Positions 1 to 6,681 of a DNA stretch of 8,225 bases are shown here, piece by piece (position 1 is the first letter of the stretch; each line of letters starts with the position of its first letter). The notes under the pieces are model-generated. The model did not search any database. It saw nothing but the letters and a program-made list of their open reading frames with translations, and was not told the origin of the DNA. The stretch spans positions 1 through 8,225 of the forward strand of contig DATAVK010000025.1 in the NCBI GenBank assembly GCA_036267755.1, read 5' to 3'. Both the position numbers and the translations under genes were made by a program. Source of the stretch: DATAVK01 sp036267755 (lineage in GTDB: Bacteria > Actinomycetota > Actinomycetes > JAFAQI01).

Positions 1-774
1 GACATCGCGCGCGCCGCGGCAGAGGCCGACGCCCCCGGGCTGGTCGGCGACCATCTCGGCATCGACGTCGACGGCGAGCGCGTCGTCACGCACCTGTTCG
101 CGACGCTCGACCCGGCGTACCGCGGCTGGCGGTGGGCGGTCACCCTGGCCCGCGCGTCTCGAGCACGAAACGTGACCGTCGACGACGTCGTGCTGCTGCC
201 GGGCGAGGACGCCGTCCTCGCACCCGAGTGGGTGCCGTGGAGCGAGCGGTTGCGCCCCGGTGACCTCGGCGTCGGCGACCTGCTCGTCACCACCGCAGAG
301 GACCCGCGGCTGGTGCCGGCGTACTTCTCCACCGACGACGTCGAGGAGCAGGAGGTCAGCCTCGAACTCGGCCTCGGCCGGGAGCGGGTGCTGTCCTTCG
401 AGGGCCGCAACGATGCCGTCGAACGTTGGTACGCCGGAGAACCGGGACCGTCCGCGCCGATCGCCAAGTCCGCTCCCGCGCCGTGCGCGACGTGCGGTTT
501 CTATGTGCCGCTGGCCGGCGCGCTGCGGCAGGGTTTCGGCGGCTGCGCCAACGAGTACGCGCCCGACGATGGACGGATCGTGTCCGTCGACCACGGTTGC
601 GGCGCCCACTCGCAGGCGATGGTGCTCGCCTCGACACCGCTCGCGGCACCCTTGTCGATCGGCCTTGAGACCGGCCCGGAGGCCGCAGTCGACGTCGTCG
701 ACTCGTTGCTCGAGCACGAAGCCGGGTCGGTGAGCGACGACGCCGAGGTCGCGGAGCCCCTCGGCCACTCCTGA
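1..774 (+). CDS. DUF3027 family protein, 5' end cut off by window edge
   Basis: The reading frame is open from base 1 to a TGA at 772-774, giving 257 residues with the N terminus missing. The pattern matches the actinobacterial DUF3027 family: a segment ending in YRGWRWAVTLARA, then VDDVVLLPG, then APEWVPWSERLRPGDLGVGD. A CATC pair (cysteine codons at 484-486 and 493-495) is followed by single cysteines at 544-546 and 598-600, which together look like a four-cysteine metal site, probably zinc (inference). No membrane segment is visible. The molecular function of the family is unknown. A GTG at 172 could be called as a start, but the upstream codons are clearly part of the same conserved domain, so the gene begins outside the window. 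It ends 14 bp before the next gene on the same strand, suggesting co-transcription. Confidence 0.85.
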   Translation, partial: DIARAAAEADAPGLVGDHLGIDVDGERVVTHLFATLDPAYRGWRWAVTLARASRARNVTVDDVVLLPGEDAVLAPEWVPWSERLRPGDLGVGDLLVTTAEDPRLVPAYFSTDDVEEQEVSLELGLGRERVLSFEGRNDAVERWYAGEPGPSAPIAKSAPAPCATCGFYVPLAGALRQGFGGCANEYAPDDGRIVSVDHGCGAHSQAMVLASTPLAAPLSIGLETGPEAAVDVVDSLLEHEAGSVSDDAEVAEPLGHS

Positions 775-788
775 CGGCCGAGCCCGAC

Positions 789-3668
789 GTGGCGGCTCCC
801 GCCGATCCGTTCGGTACCGCTGCGCTGCGGCGGCGGGTGCTCGACGCCTGGCGTGACTCACCCGCGCGGTTCCGCGCCGACGCCAACCTCACCGACGACC
901 TGGCGCTGGTCGGCTACCGCGACCGGGTGGTGGTCGAGCTGGCGCAGAACGCCGCCGATGCCGCGACCCGTGCCGGCGAGCCCGGCCGGTTGCTCATCGC
1001 GCTGACGGATGACGTTCTCACCGTCTCGAACACCGGTGCACCGCTCGACGCCGACGGGGTCGAGTCGATCGCGGTCTCCCGGGCGTCGGCGAAGCGGGAC
1101 CAGCAGGGCACCGTCGGTCGCTTCGGGGTGGGTTTCGCGGCGGTGCTGTCCGTGAGCGACGAGCCGGTCATTGCCTCGCGGACCGGGGCGGTGGCGTGGT
1201 CGCTGGCCGCGACCCGCGAGGCGGTCGGGGCGGTGCCGGAGCTGGCGGCCGAGGTGGCGCGTCGCGGCGATCGGCTCCCTGTGCTGCGGTTGCCACTGCC
1301 GGTGGACGACGTACCGGTTGACGGGTTCGACACCACGGTCGTGCTGCCGTTGCGTGACGGGGCCGCGGTCGCCGAGGTACGACGGCAGATCGAGGCGCTC
1401 GACGAGACGCTGTTGCTGTCGTTCCCGTCGCTGGCCGAGGTCGAGGTGCGGGTCGACGGTGCCCCGCGGCGGTTCAGCCAGGCCGAGGTCGCCGACCGTT
1501 GGCTGCGGGCCGAGGGCTCCGGCCGGTTCCCGCCCGAGCTGCTCGCCGGGCTCGCCGCCGAGGATCGCGCCGATGACCGCTGGCGGGCGAGCTGGGCCAT
1601 CCCGGTCGCGGCGGGCACGCCCACGTCGCTGCCTCCCGGCACGGCGCGCGTAGTCCGGGCTCCCACGCCGACCGACGATCCGCTGACGCTCCCGGCCGCG
1701 CTGGTCGCGTCGTACCCGTTGGACGCCACCCGGCGGCGCGTCGTGCCCGGACCGCTCGCGGACCTGGTCACCGACCGAGCGGCCGAGGTGCTGGCGGCCG
1801 GGCTCAGCGACCTGCCGCCAGATCCAGCGGTCCTCGCGCTCGTCCCTACCGGCCTGCCCGACGGCCCGGTCGATGCCGGACTGCACGCGGCGGTCCTCGC
1901 GGAGCTGCGCCGGCGGCCCTGGCTGCCGACCGCGGCCGATCCCGATATCCGGGTGCGGCCCGACGACGCGGTCAGCGTGGACGACCGGCTCGTCGCGGTG
2001 CTGGCGGACGTCGTCCCGTCGCTGCTGCCGGCCGGGTGGTCGCATCCCGCGCTGGTGACGCTCGGCGTCCGCCGCCCGTCGGTCGCCGAGCTGGTCGCCG
2101 CGGTCGCGGACGTCCGACGGGAGCCGGCGTGGTGGGCCGAGCTCTATGCGGCGCTCGACGCGGCCGTGACGCCGGGGAACGCCCGCGACGCGCTCGGCGC
2201 CCTGCCCGTGCCGCTCGTCGACGGGTCGATGGTGACCGGGCCGCGTGGTGTCACGCTGCCGGTCCTCGGGGCTGCGGCGTCAGAGCTCACCGCGCTCGGG
2301 CTTCGCATCGTCGACCCCGCCGCCGTGCACCCGCTGCTCGCGGCGCTCGGCGCCACCGAGGGAACCGCTCGCGGGTTGCTCGAGCAGCCCAGGGTCCGGG
2401 CGGCGGTTGAGGAGTCCTACGACGCGGAGGATCCCGCGCCGATCGCGATCGCCGTCCTGTCCCTGGTAGCCGCCGTTGAGCTCGCCGCGGGCGAGCTGCC
2501 GTGGCTGGCCGAGCTGGCGCTGCCCGACGAGACCGGCGAGTGGCGCCCGGCCGGTGAGCTGCTGCTCCCGGACGGCCCCATGGCCGCGGTCGTGGCCGAC
2601 GACTCACCGTTCGGTCGGGTCGCCACCGACTGGGTGCAACGGTGGGGTGCGTCGACCCTTGTGGCGACCGGCGTTCTCGAGGGGCCCGGGGTGGTCCGCG
2701 AGGTCGACGCGGTCGGGCCCGATCAGGACCTCGACGCTGAGAAGGAGTGGTGGGACACGCTGCCGGACGGGGCCGCGGTCGCCGAGCTGGTCGCGGTGCG
2801 CGACCTGGAGCTGATCGCCTCCGACCGCTGGGCGGCCGGTCTCGCGATGCTCGCGCGACCCGAGGTGCGTGACGCGGTCAACATCCGGCCCGTCGTCCTG
2901 CTGCCGGACGGCAGCCGGCAGCGGGTCCCGTCGTACACCGCCTGGTGGTTGCAGCGCCATGCCGTGATCGGGGGCCGGCGGCCTTCCCAGTGGCGGTTCG
3001 CCGATGCCGACGCACTTCTTGCCTCGTTGTACGACGAGGTCCCTGGCTCGGTGGATCGGGCGCTGTTGCTGTCCATCGGGGTGCTCGACGAGACCGACGA
3101 CGCCGATCCCGATGATGTCGTCGAACGGCTTGCCGACCCTGCTCGGCCGGTCACTCGACAGGAGCTGCGGGCGTGGTACAGCTGGCTGGCGGGGGCCGAC
3201 CTCGGCGCATCGCCCGCACAGGTTCGCGGGGTCCGCGCCGGTGAAGTGGTGGCGGTCGACGCGTCGGATGCGGTCGTAGTGGATGCGCCGGATCTGTTGC
3301 CATTGCTGGGAAATCTGGCGGTACTGCCGGTGGCGGTGATCGCGGCCGAGGACCTCGCCGAGCGGCTCGACCTTCCGCTCGCGAGCGAGCTGGCGGACTT
3401 CCCGGTTATCTCGTCGGGCACACCGGAGGGCGTTGCCGTCGTCCACGACCCGCTCCTGGTCCGCGATGTGCTCGGTGACGAGCACGAGGTCGCGTGGCGG
3501 CTGGTCGGCGACGTCCTGCACGTGGATCGTGGCCGTTTCGCGATCGGTTTCGGGCGCGGAACGGCGTGGCGAGACGGTCAGTGGGAGCAGCGTCATCGGC
3601 GTACCGAAGCGTTGGCAGGCCTGGTAACGGGCAGGATAAGTGAGGACGAGGACGACCTCGACGACTGA
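789..3668 (+). CDS. Sacsin N-terminal ATPase-like (HSP90-type HATPase) large protein
   Basis: This 959-residue protein has a GHKL ATP-binding fold at its N terminus. The N box is VVVELAQNAADAA (about residues 47-59, with E50, N54 and D57 in the expected places). The G1 region VSNTGAPLD (79-87) replaces the usual DxGxG, and the G2 box GRFGVGFAAVL spans 110-120. This combination is typical of the sacsin-like ATPase group rather than of histidine kinases: there is no phospho-acceptor or receiver domain. The remaining 800 or so residues are acidic, rich in Leu, Ala, Val and Asp, and show no domain I recognise. The GTG at 789 is chosen because the following DPFGTAALR stretch is a usual start in this family; no good ribosome binding site precedes it. 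A chaperone-like or remodelling role is an inference from the fold; the bacterial function is not established. Confidence 0.85.
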   Translation: MAAPADPFGTAALRRRVLDAWRDSPARFRADANLTDDLALVGYRDRVVVELAQNAADAATRAGEPGRLLIALTDDVLTVSNTGAPLDADGVESIAVSRASAKRDQQGTVGRFGVGFAAVLSVSDEPVIASRTGAVAWSLAATREAVGAVPELAAEVARRGDRLPVLRLPLPVDDVPVDGFDTTVVLPLRDGAAVAEVRRQIEALDETLLLSFPSLAEVEVRVDGAPRRFSQAEVADRWLRAEGSGRFPPELLAGLAAEDRADDRWRASWAIPVAAGTPTSLPPGTARVVRAPTPTDDPLTLPAALVASYPLDATRRRVVPGPLADLVTDRAAEVLAAGLSDLPPDPAVLALVPTGLPDGPVDAGLHAAVLAELRRRPWLPTAADPDIRVRPDDAVSVDDRLVAVLADVVPSLLPAGWSHPALVTLGVRRPSVAELVAAVADVRREPAWWAELYAALDAAVTPGNARDALGALPVPLVDGSMVTGPRGVTLPVLGAAASELTALGLRIVDPAAVHPLLAALGATEGTARGLLEQPRVRAAVEESYDAEDPAPIAIAVLSLVAAVELAAGELPWLAELALPDETGEWRPAGELLLPDGPMAAVVADDSPFGRVATDWVQRWGASTLVATGVLEGPGVVREVDAVGPDQDLDAEKEWWDTLPDGAAVAELVAVRDLELIASDRWAAGLAMLARPEVRDAVNIRPVVLLPDGSRQRVPSYTAWWLQRHAVIGGRRPSQWRFADADALLASLYDEVPGSVDRALLLSIGVLDETDDADPDDVVERLADPARPVTRQELRAWYSWLAGADLGASPAQVRGVRAGEVVAVDASDAVVVDAPDLLPLLGNLAVLPVAVIAAEDLAERLDLPLASELADFPVISSGTPEGVAVVHDPLLVRDVLGDEHEVAWRLVGDVLHVDRGRFAIGFGRGTAWRDGQWEQRHRRTEALAGLVTGRISEDEDDLDD

Positions 3669-3674
3669 AGGAGG
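3668..3674 (+). promoter_or_regulatory. Strong Shine-Dalgarno site for the LapA-family gene
   Basis: AAGGAGG lies 5 bases before the ATG at 3680 and overlaps the last base of the preceding stop codon. It is the best ribosome binding site in the window and fixes the start of the downstream gene. It also suggests that this small gene is translated more strongly than the large ATPase gene before it. Confidence 0.85.
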
Positions 3675-3679
3675 ATGAG

Positions 3680-4081
3680 ATGGCGCGCAACCACTCGAAT
3701 GCCGAGCCCGAAGAGCTAAGTCTGGATCGGACCCGGGCGAGCTCGGTATGGGTCGCGGTGGGTGTGGCTGTCGTGTTCCTGATCCTGCTCATCGTCTTCA
3801 TCGCGCAGAACAACCGCAAGGTCTCGATCCACTTCTTCACGCTCTCCGGTCGGGTGTCCGAGGCGCTGGCGTTGCTGGTCGCGGCAGTGGGCGGCGCGAT
3901 CGTTGTGTTGCTGGCCGGAGCCGCCCGGGTGATCCAGCTCCGGGTCACGACCCATCGACACAACAAGCGGGTCCGCAAGGCGGCGAACGCGGCGGATCCG
4001 GAGCCTGCCTCGGCCCAGGCGTCAGGTCCGGCGGCGACGGAGGGTGAAGCGCAACCCGTAGAGCCCCAGAACAACCCCTAG
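3680..4081 (+). CDS. LapA-domain (DUF1049) small inner-membrane protein
   Basis: The 133-residue protein has two predicted membrane helices (about residues 23-42 and 61-84). The first ends in FIAQNN, followed by VSIHFFTLSG, the usual hairpin of LapA/DUF1049 proteins. LapA (YciS) in enterobacteria takes part in lipopolysaccharide assembly. Actinobacteria usually lack LPS, so here only the fold is assigned and the role is unknown. After the second helix there is a basic patch (THRHNKRVRK, 91-100) and a low-complexity Ala/Pro/Glu tail. The gene lies 11 bp after the ATPase gene and probably shares its transcript. Its last 60 bp overlap the 3' end of the DUF2530 gene on the other strand, so the low-complexity tail is encoded opposite real coding sequence. 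Confidence 0.85.
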   Translation: MARNHSNAEPEELSLDRTRASSVWVAVGVAVVFLILLIVFIAQNNRKVSIHFFTLSGRVSEALALLVAAVGGAIVVLLAGAARVIQLRVTTHRHNKRVRKAANAADPEPASAQASGPAATEGEAQPVEPQNNP

Positions 4082-4252
4082 CCCGCACGCCCATAGCCAC
4101 CACGTGGTGTGGTGACGCTGCAGGTCATGGCGAAAGAACACCGCCAGCACCACGAGGGCGACCGCCCACGCGATCGTCCCGGTGAGCGCGATCGCGACCT
4201 CGTTGGTTTCCAACGGCGGCGGGGTCGGCCGCCGCTCCGGTCGCTGCCTCAT
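4022..4252 (-). CDS. DUF2530 family small membrane protein
   Basis: This 76-residue protein starts at ATG 4252-4250 and ends at TGA 4024-4022. The sequence begins MRQRPERRPTPPPLETNEVA, then has a hydrophobic segment (about residues 19-40), a short loop RHDLQRHHTTWW and a second segment (about 51-70) ending in basic residues. This two-helix layout with a conserved PPLETN entry is the DUF2530 pattern, found in actinobacteria; its function is unknown. The ATG overlaps the stop codon of the YaaA gene (ATGA, 4252-4249), so translation is probably coupled. The 3' end overlaps the LapA gene by 60 bp in opposite orientation. A larger minus-strand frame runs through this position but only its last 76 codons are gene-like. 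Confidence 0.85.
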   Translation of the reverse strand: MRQRPERRPTPPPLETNEVAIALTGTIAWAVALVVLAVFFRHDLQRHHTTWWLWACGLGVVLGLYGLRFTLRRRRT

Positions 4253-5034
4253 ACGGTCACGATAGGCGGGGTGGTGCCCTCCCACATCACGCGTACGACG
4301 AACGAACTGTCGTCGACCTGCTCCGCGCCGAGCCCGACCCCGGCGGCGACCGCGAGCAAGTTGTCGACCGATGGCACGCCCCGCCGCAGCATCGCTGCGA
4401 CGACCGCCCCCTTCGCCACCTTGCTCTGGAAGCTCGGCGCCGCTCGCTTCCCGTCCGGTCCGGTGATGCGCACCGTCACGAGCCTGGCCGCGGCTCCCCG
4501 TGATGGGCGGTACATCAGCGAATAGCCACTCGATCGCAGGTCGAGGGCGCCGTCCCGCCGTACCTCGTCGTCGAGTGCGTGCCCTAAGGCGGTGTGCCAG
4601 GTGGCCGGCAGGCCGGCCAGTCGCGGCAGCTTGGTCCCGATCCCGATGCGGTACGCCGGGATCAGGTCGGTGGGTCGGGTTGCGCCCCACAGCCCCGAGA
4701 GGACGACCACGGTGGCATCGGCTCGTCGCCGGGCAGCGGCCGGCAGCGTCGGGTAGCCGAGCGCGTCGTGCAGCACACCGGCGTACCGATGGCCGGCGGG
4801 CAGAGTCGGCGACTCCCAGATGTGGGCGCCGGACTCCCGGTCGTCGTCGAGTGCCTCGGAGAGACCGAGGATGGTCCTCGCTCGTTTCGGGTTGCCGGTG
4901 CACAAGCGCACCAGCGCGTTGCCGACCTTGCGGCGGGTCGCCGTCAGCTCCGGCCATGACAACGCTGCCAGGTCGACCGGTGGGCCGTCGCCCCCCGGGG
5001 TCTTGGCTTCACTGGGAGGCAACAGGACCAGCAC
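4249..5034 (-). CDS. yaaA: YaaA family peroxide-stress protein (DUF328/UPF0246)
   Basis: This 261-residue protein has the YaaA hallmarks: LVLLPPSEAK at the N terminus (residues 2-11), VLSGLWGATRPTDLIPAYRI (111-130, equivalent to the LSGLYGVLRPLDL..PYR block of E. coli YaaA), and FQSKVAKG (202-209) near the C terminus. In E. coli, YaaA is induced by OxyR and lowers unincorporated iron during peroxide stress; the structure also suggests DNA binding. The frame stays open to 5394, but homology begins at the GTG at 5034-5032. Residues upstream of it are arginine-rich shadow sequence overlapping the divergent hemerythrin gene. There is no Shine-Dalgarno, but a TAGCCT box (5047-5042 on the minus strand) sits 7 bases from the GTG, which would give a leaderless mRNA. 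DUF2530 follows with a 4-bp overlap. Confidence 0.9.
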   Translation of the reverse strand: MLVLLPPSEAKTPGGDGPPVDLAALSWPELTATRRKVGNALVRLCTGNPKRARTILGLSEALDDDRESGAHIWESPTLPAGHRYAGVLHDALGYPTLPAAARRRADATVVVLSGLWGATRPTDLIPAYRIGIGTKLPRLAGLPATWHTALGHALDDEVRRDGALDLRSSGYSLMYRPSRGAAARLVTVRITGPDGKRAAPSFQSKVAKGAVVAAMLRRGVPSVDNLLAVAAGVGLGAEQVDDSSFVVRVMWEGTTPPIVTV

Positions 5035-5100
5035 GGACGACGAGGCTACGGCGTGGTCGTGCGTCGCCGTGACGCGGCTACGGTCAGGCAGAATCGATGG
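5035..5100. promoter_or_regulatory. Divergent promoter region of yaaA and the hemerythrin gene
   Basis: These 66 bp separate two divergent starts. A minus-strand TAGCCT (5042-5047) and a plus-strand TACGGT (5079-5084) both fit the actinobacterial TAnnnT -10 pattern; CAGAAT at 5089-5094 is a second plus-strand option. The octamer GGCTACGG occurs twice in direct orientation (5044-5051 and 5076-5083), 32 bp apart or about three helical turns, and overlaps both -10 candidates. This could be a shared regulator site (inference). No convincing -35 boxes are seen. Confidence 0.45.
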
Positions 5101-5664
5101 GTGACGATTCCTGCGAACCCGGTGATCGACGATGCCAGCCGGCCGCGGCTCGAAGCCGCGGGCGCGGGCGCTGTCACCGACATGGGCCGGGCGTCGGCGG
5201 ACGCGCTGGTGTCCGTGCACGAGCATCTCCGGCAGGAGATGAGGCAGGTGATCGGCGTCCTGGAGCAGATCGCCGCGGGCTCCCTTGATCCGGCGGCCGG
5301 TCGCTCGGCGGTGAACCGGATGACGATGCGGCAGAACTACTGGTCGGTGGGGGCGTTCTGCGCGACGTATTGCCGGATCGTCACCCTGCATCACACGATC
5401 GAGGACCAGCGGCTGTTCCGTGATCTCCGTGACGAGGACGTGTCACTGGCTCCGGTGTTGGAGCGGCTCAGCGAGGAGCACGAGGTCATCGCCGACCTGC
5501 TCGACCGGCTGGACCGGGCGCTGGTGGAGATGGTCGACCACCCGGGCGCTGTCGAGCCGGCGCGTGCCGAGGCAGCGGTGCTCAGCGAGGCGCTGCTCTC
5601 ACATCTGGCGTACGAGGAAGAGCAACTGATCGGGCCGCTCGGGCGCTCCACCATCCTGCTCTGA
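5101..5664 (+). CDS. Hemerythrin HHE domain-containing protein
   Basis: The 187-residue, mostly helical protein keeps the di-iron ligand pattern of HHE proteins: VHEHLRQE (H40, H42), HHTIEDQRLF (H97, H98, E101), EEHEVI (H127) and HLAYEEEQL (H168, E172). The order matches a four-helix bundle, with an insertion of about 50 residues between the first and second ligand helices that contains two cysteines (C87, C91). Such proteins bind oxygen, nitric oxide or iron, or act as oxidant sensors; which applies here is unknown. The GTG at 5101 is preferred because an upstream GTG at 5053 would add arginine-rich residues spanning the promoter boxes. The short or absent leader fits a start close to the TACGGT/CAGAAT boxes. 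The gene is divergent from yaaA and converges on the aldo/keto reductase with a 15-bp gap. Confidence 0.87.
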   Translation: MTIPANPVIDDASRPRLEAAGAGAVTDMGRASADALVSVHEHLRQEMRQVIGVLEQIAAGSLDPAAGRSAVNRMTMRQNYWSVGAFCATYCRIVTLHHTIEDQRLFRDLRDEDVSLAPVLERLSEEHEVIADLLDRLDRALVEMVDHPGAVEPARAEAAVLSEALLSHLAYEEEQLIGPLGRSTILL

Positions 5665-5677
5665 CACCCTGCTCTGA
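5655..5677. repeat. Short direct repeat CCTGCTCTGA x2 at the hemerythrin stop
   Basis: CCTGCTCTGA occurs at 5655-5664 and again at 5668-5677, a period of 13 bp with 3 bp between the copies. The first copy contains the stop codon of the hemerythrin gene; the second fills most of the gap before the convergent aldo/keto reductase stop. It looks like a small tandem duplication by slippage. No terminator hairpin is seen in this gap. Confidence 0.6.
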
Positions 5678-5679
5678 GA

Positions 5680-6651
5680 TCACCAGGCGTAGTCCTCCGG
5701 CGCGGTCTTGTGGCCGGGCCAGATCGCGTTGAGCCGCGACAACGTCATCTCGTCGAGATGGACGTCGAGGGCGGCGACCGCATGCTCGAGCTGCTCGGCG
5801 GTGCGCGGCCCGATGATCGGCCCGGTCACGCCATCGCGGCTGAGCAGCCACGCCAGGGCGACCGTCGCCGGGTCGTGGCCCTCCTCGCCACAGAAGTCCT
5901 CGTAGGCCTGCACCTGGTCGCGATGCTCATCCACGAACGCCTTCGCCCGGCCCCCGGTACGGCGCTTGCCTTCGGCCTCCTTGCGCAGCACTCCACCGAG
6001 CAGGCCGCCGTTGAGCGGGCTCCACGGGATCACGCCGATGCCGTAGTGGCGGGCGGCGGGCAGCACCTCGAGCTCGATGTCCCGCTTCGCCAGGTTGTAG
6101 ATGGACTGCTCGCTCACCAGGCCGAAGAAGTGCCGGCGACGGGCTTCCTCTTGGGCCGCCGCGAGCTGCCAGCCGGCGAAGTTACTCGAGCCGGAGTAGA
6201 GGATTTTCCCTTGGGTGCGAAGGGTTTCGAAGGCCTCCCAGATCTCCTCCCACGGGGTGTCGAGGTCGACGTGATGCATCTGGTAGAGATCGAGATGGTC
6301 GGTCTGGAGCCGGCGCAGCGACTCGTCACACGCGCGCCGGATGTTGCGCGCGGACAGGTACGTGTCGTTGGGCCAGTCGCTCATCGACCCATAGAGCTTG
6401 GTCGCCAGCACGACCTTCTCGCGGCGCCCACCGCCCTGACCGAGCCAACGCCCGATGATCTGCTCGGTGAGGCCTTCACCCGTCTTCCAGCCGTAGACAT
6501 TGGCCGTGTCGAAGAAGTTGATGCCGAGCTCGAGCGCCTGATCCATGATCGCGTGCGAGTCGGCCTCAGAGGTCTCGGGACCGAAGTTCATCGTGCCCAG
6601 GACGAGACGGGAAACGGACAGGCCGCTACGGCCGAGATGCGTGTACTCCAT
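5680..6651 (-). CDS. Aldo/keto reductase
   Basis: This is a complete 323-residue (alpha/beta)8-barrel oxidoreductase that reduces aldehydes or ketones with NADPH. The N terminus MEYTHLGRSGLSVSRLVLGT is typical. The catalytic tetrad is present: D48 and Y53 in FDTANVYG, K85 in LATKLYG and H126 in LYQMHHVD. The cofactor-phosphate region GPIIGPRTAEQL lies near the C terminus, which ends IWPGHKTAPEDYAW as in many actinobacterial members related to the potassium-channel beta-subunit group. The substrate cannot be told from sequence. A GGGAGAG stretch 9 bases before the ATG (6667-6661 on the minus strand) may serve as ribosome binding site. The gene begins 30 bp after the reverse transcriptase stop in the same direction, so read-through or co-transcription is possible, but the enzyme is a common housekeeping type. 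Confidence 0.95.
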   Translation of the reverse strand: MEYTHLGRSGLSVSRLVLGTMNFGPETSEADSHAIMDQALELGINFFDTANVYGWKTGEGLTEQIIGRWLGQGGGRREKVVLATKLYGSMSDWPNDTYLSARNIRRACDESLRRLQTDHLDLYQMHHVDLDTPWEEIWEAFETLRTQGKILYSGSSNFAGWQLAAAQEEARRRHFFGLVSEQSIYNLAKRDIELEVLPAARHYGIGVIPWSPLNGGLLGGVLRKEAEGKRRTGGRAKAFVDEHRDQVQAYEDFCGEEGHDPATVALAWLLSRDGVTGPIIGPRTAEQLEHAVAALDVHLDEMTLSRLNAIWPGHKTAPEDYAW

Positions 6652-6681
6652 GCCGACAGTCTCTCCCGACCACCGATGGCC

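Noticed and set aside
858..2045. Long minus-strand open frame (395 codons) opposite the ATPase gene
   Set aside because: Arg/Gly/Pro-rich, no domain, lies wholly opposite a well-supported gene; a usual shadow in high-GC coding DNA.
2604..3596. Minus-strand open frame of 330 codons
   Set aside because: Same character, opposite the ATPase gene, no recognisable motif.
4098..4109. Perfect 12-bp palindrome CACCACGTGGTG just after the LapA-type stop
   Set aside because: It lies inside the DUF2530 coding sequence (His-His-Thr-Thr-Trp-Trp codons), has no loop for a hairpin and no T-run, so neither a terminator nor an operator is supported.
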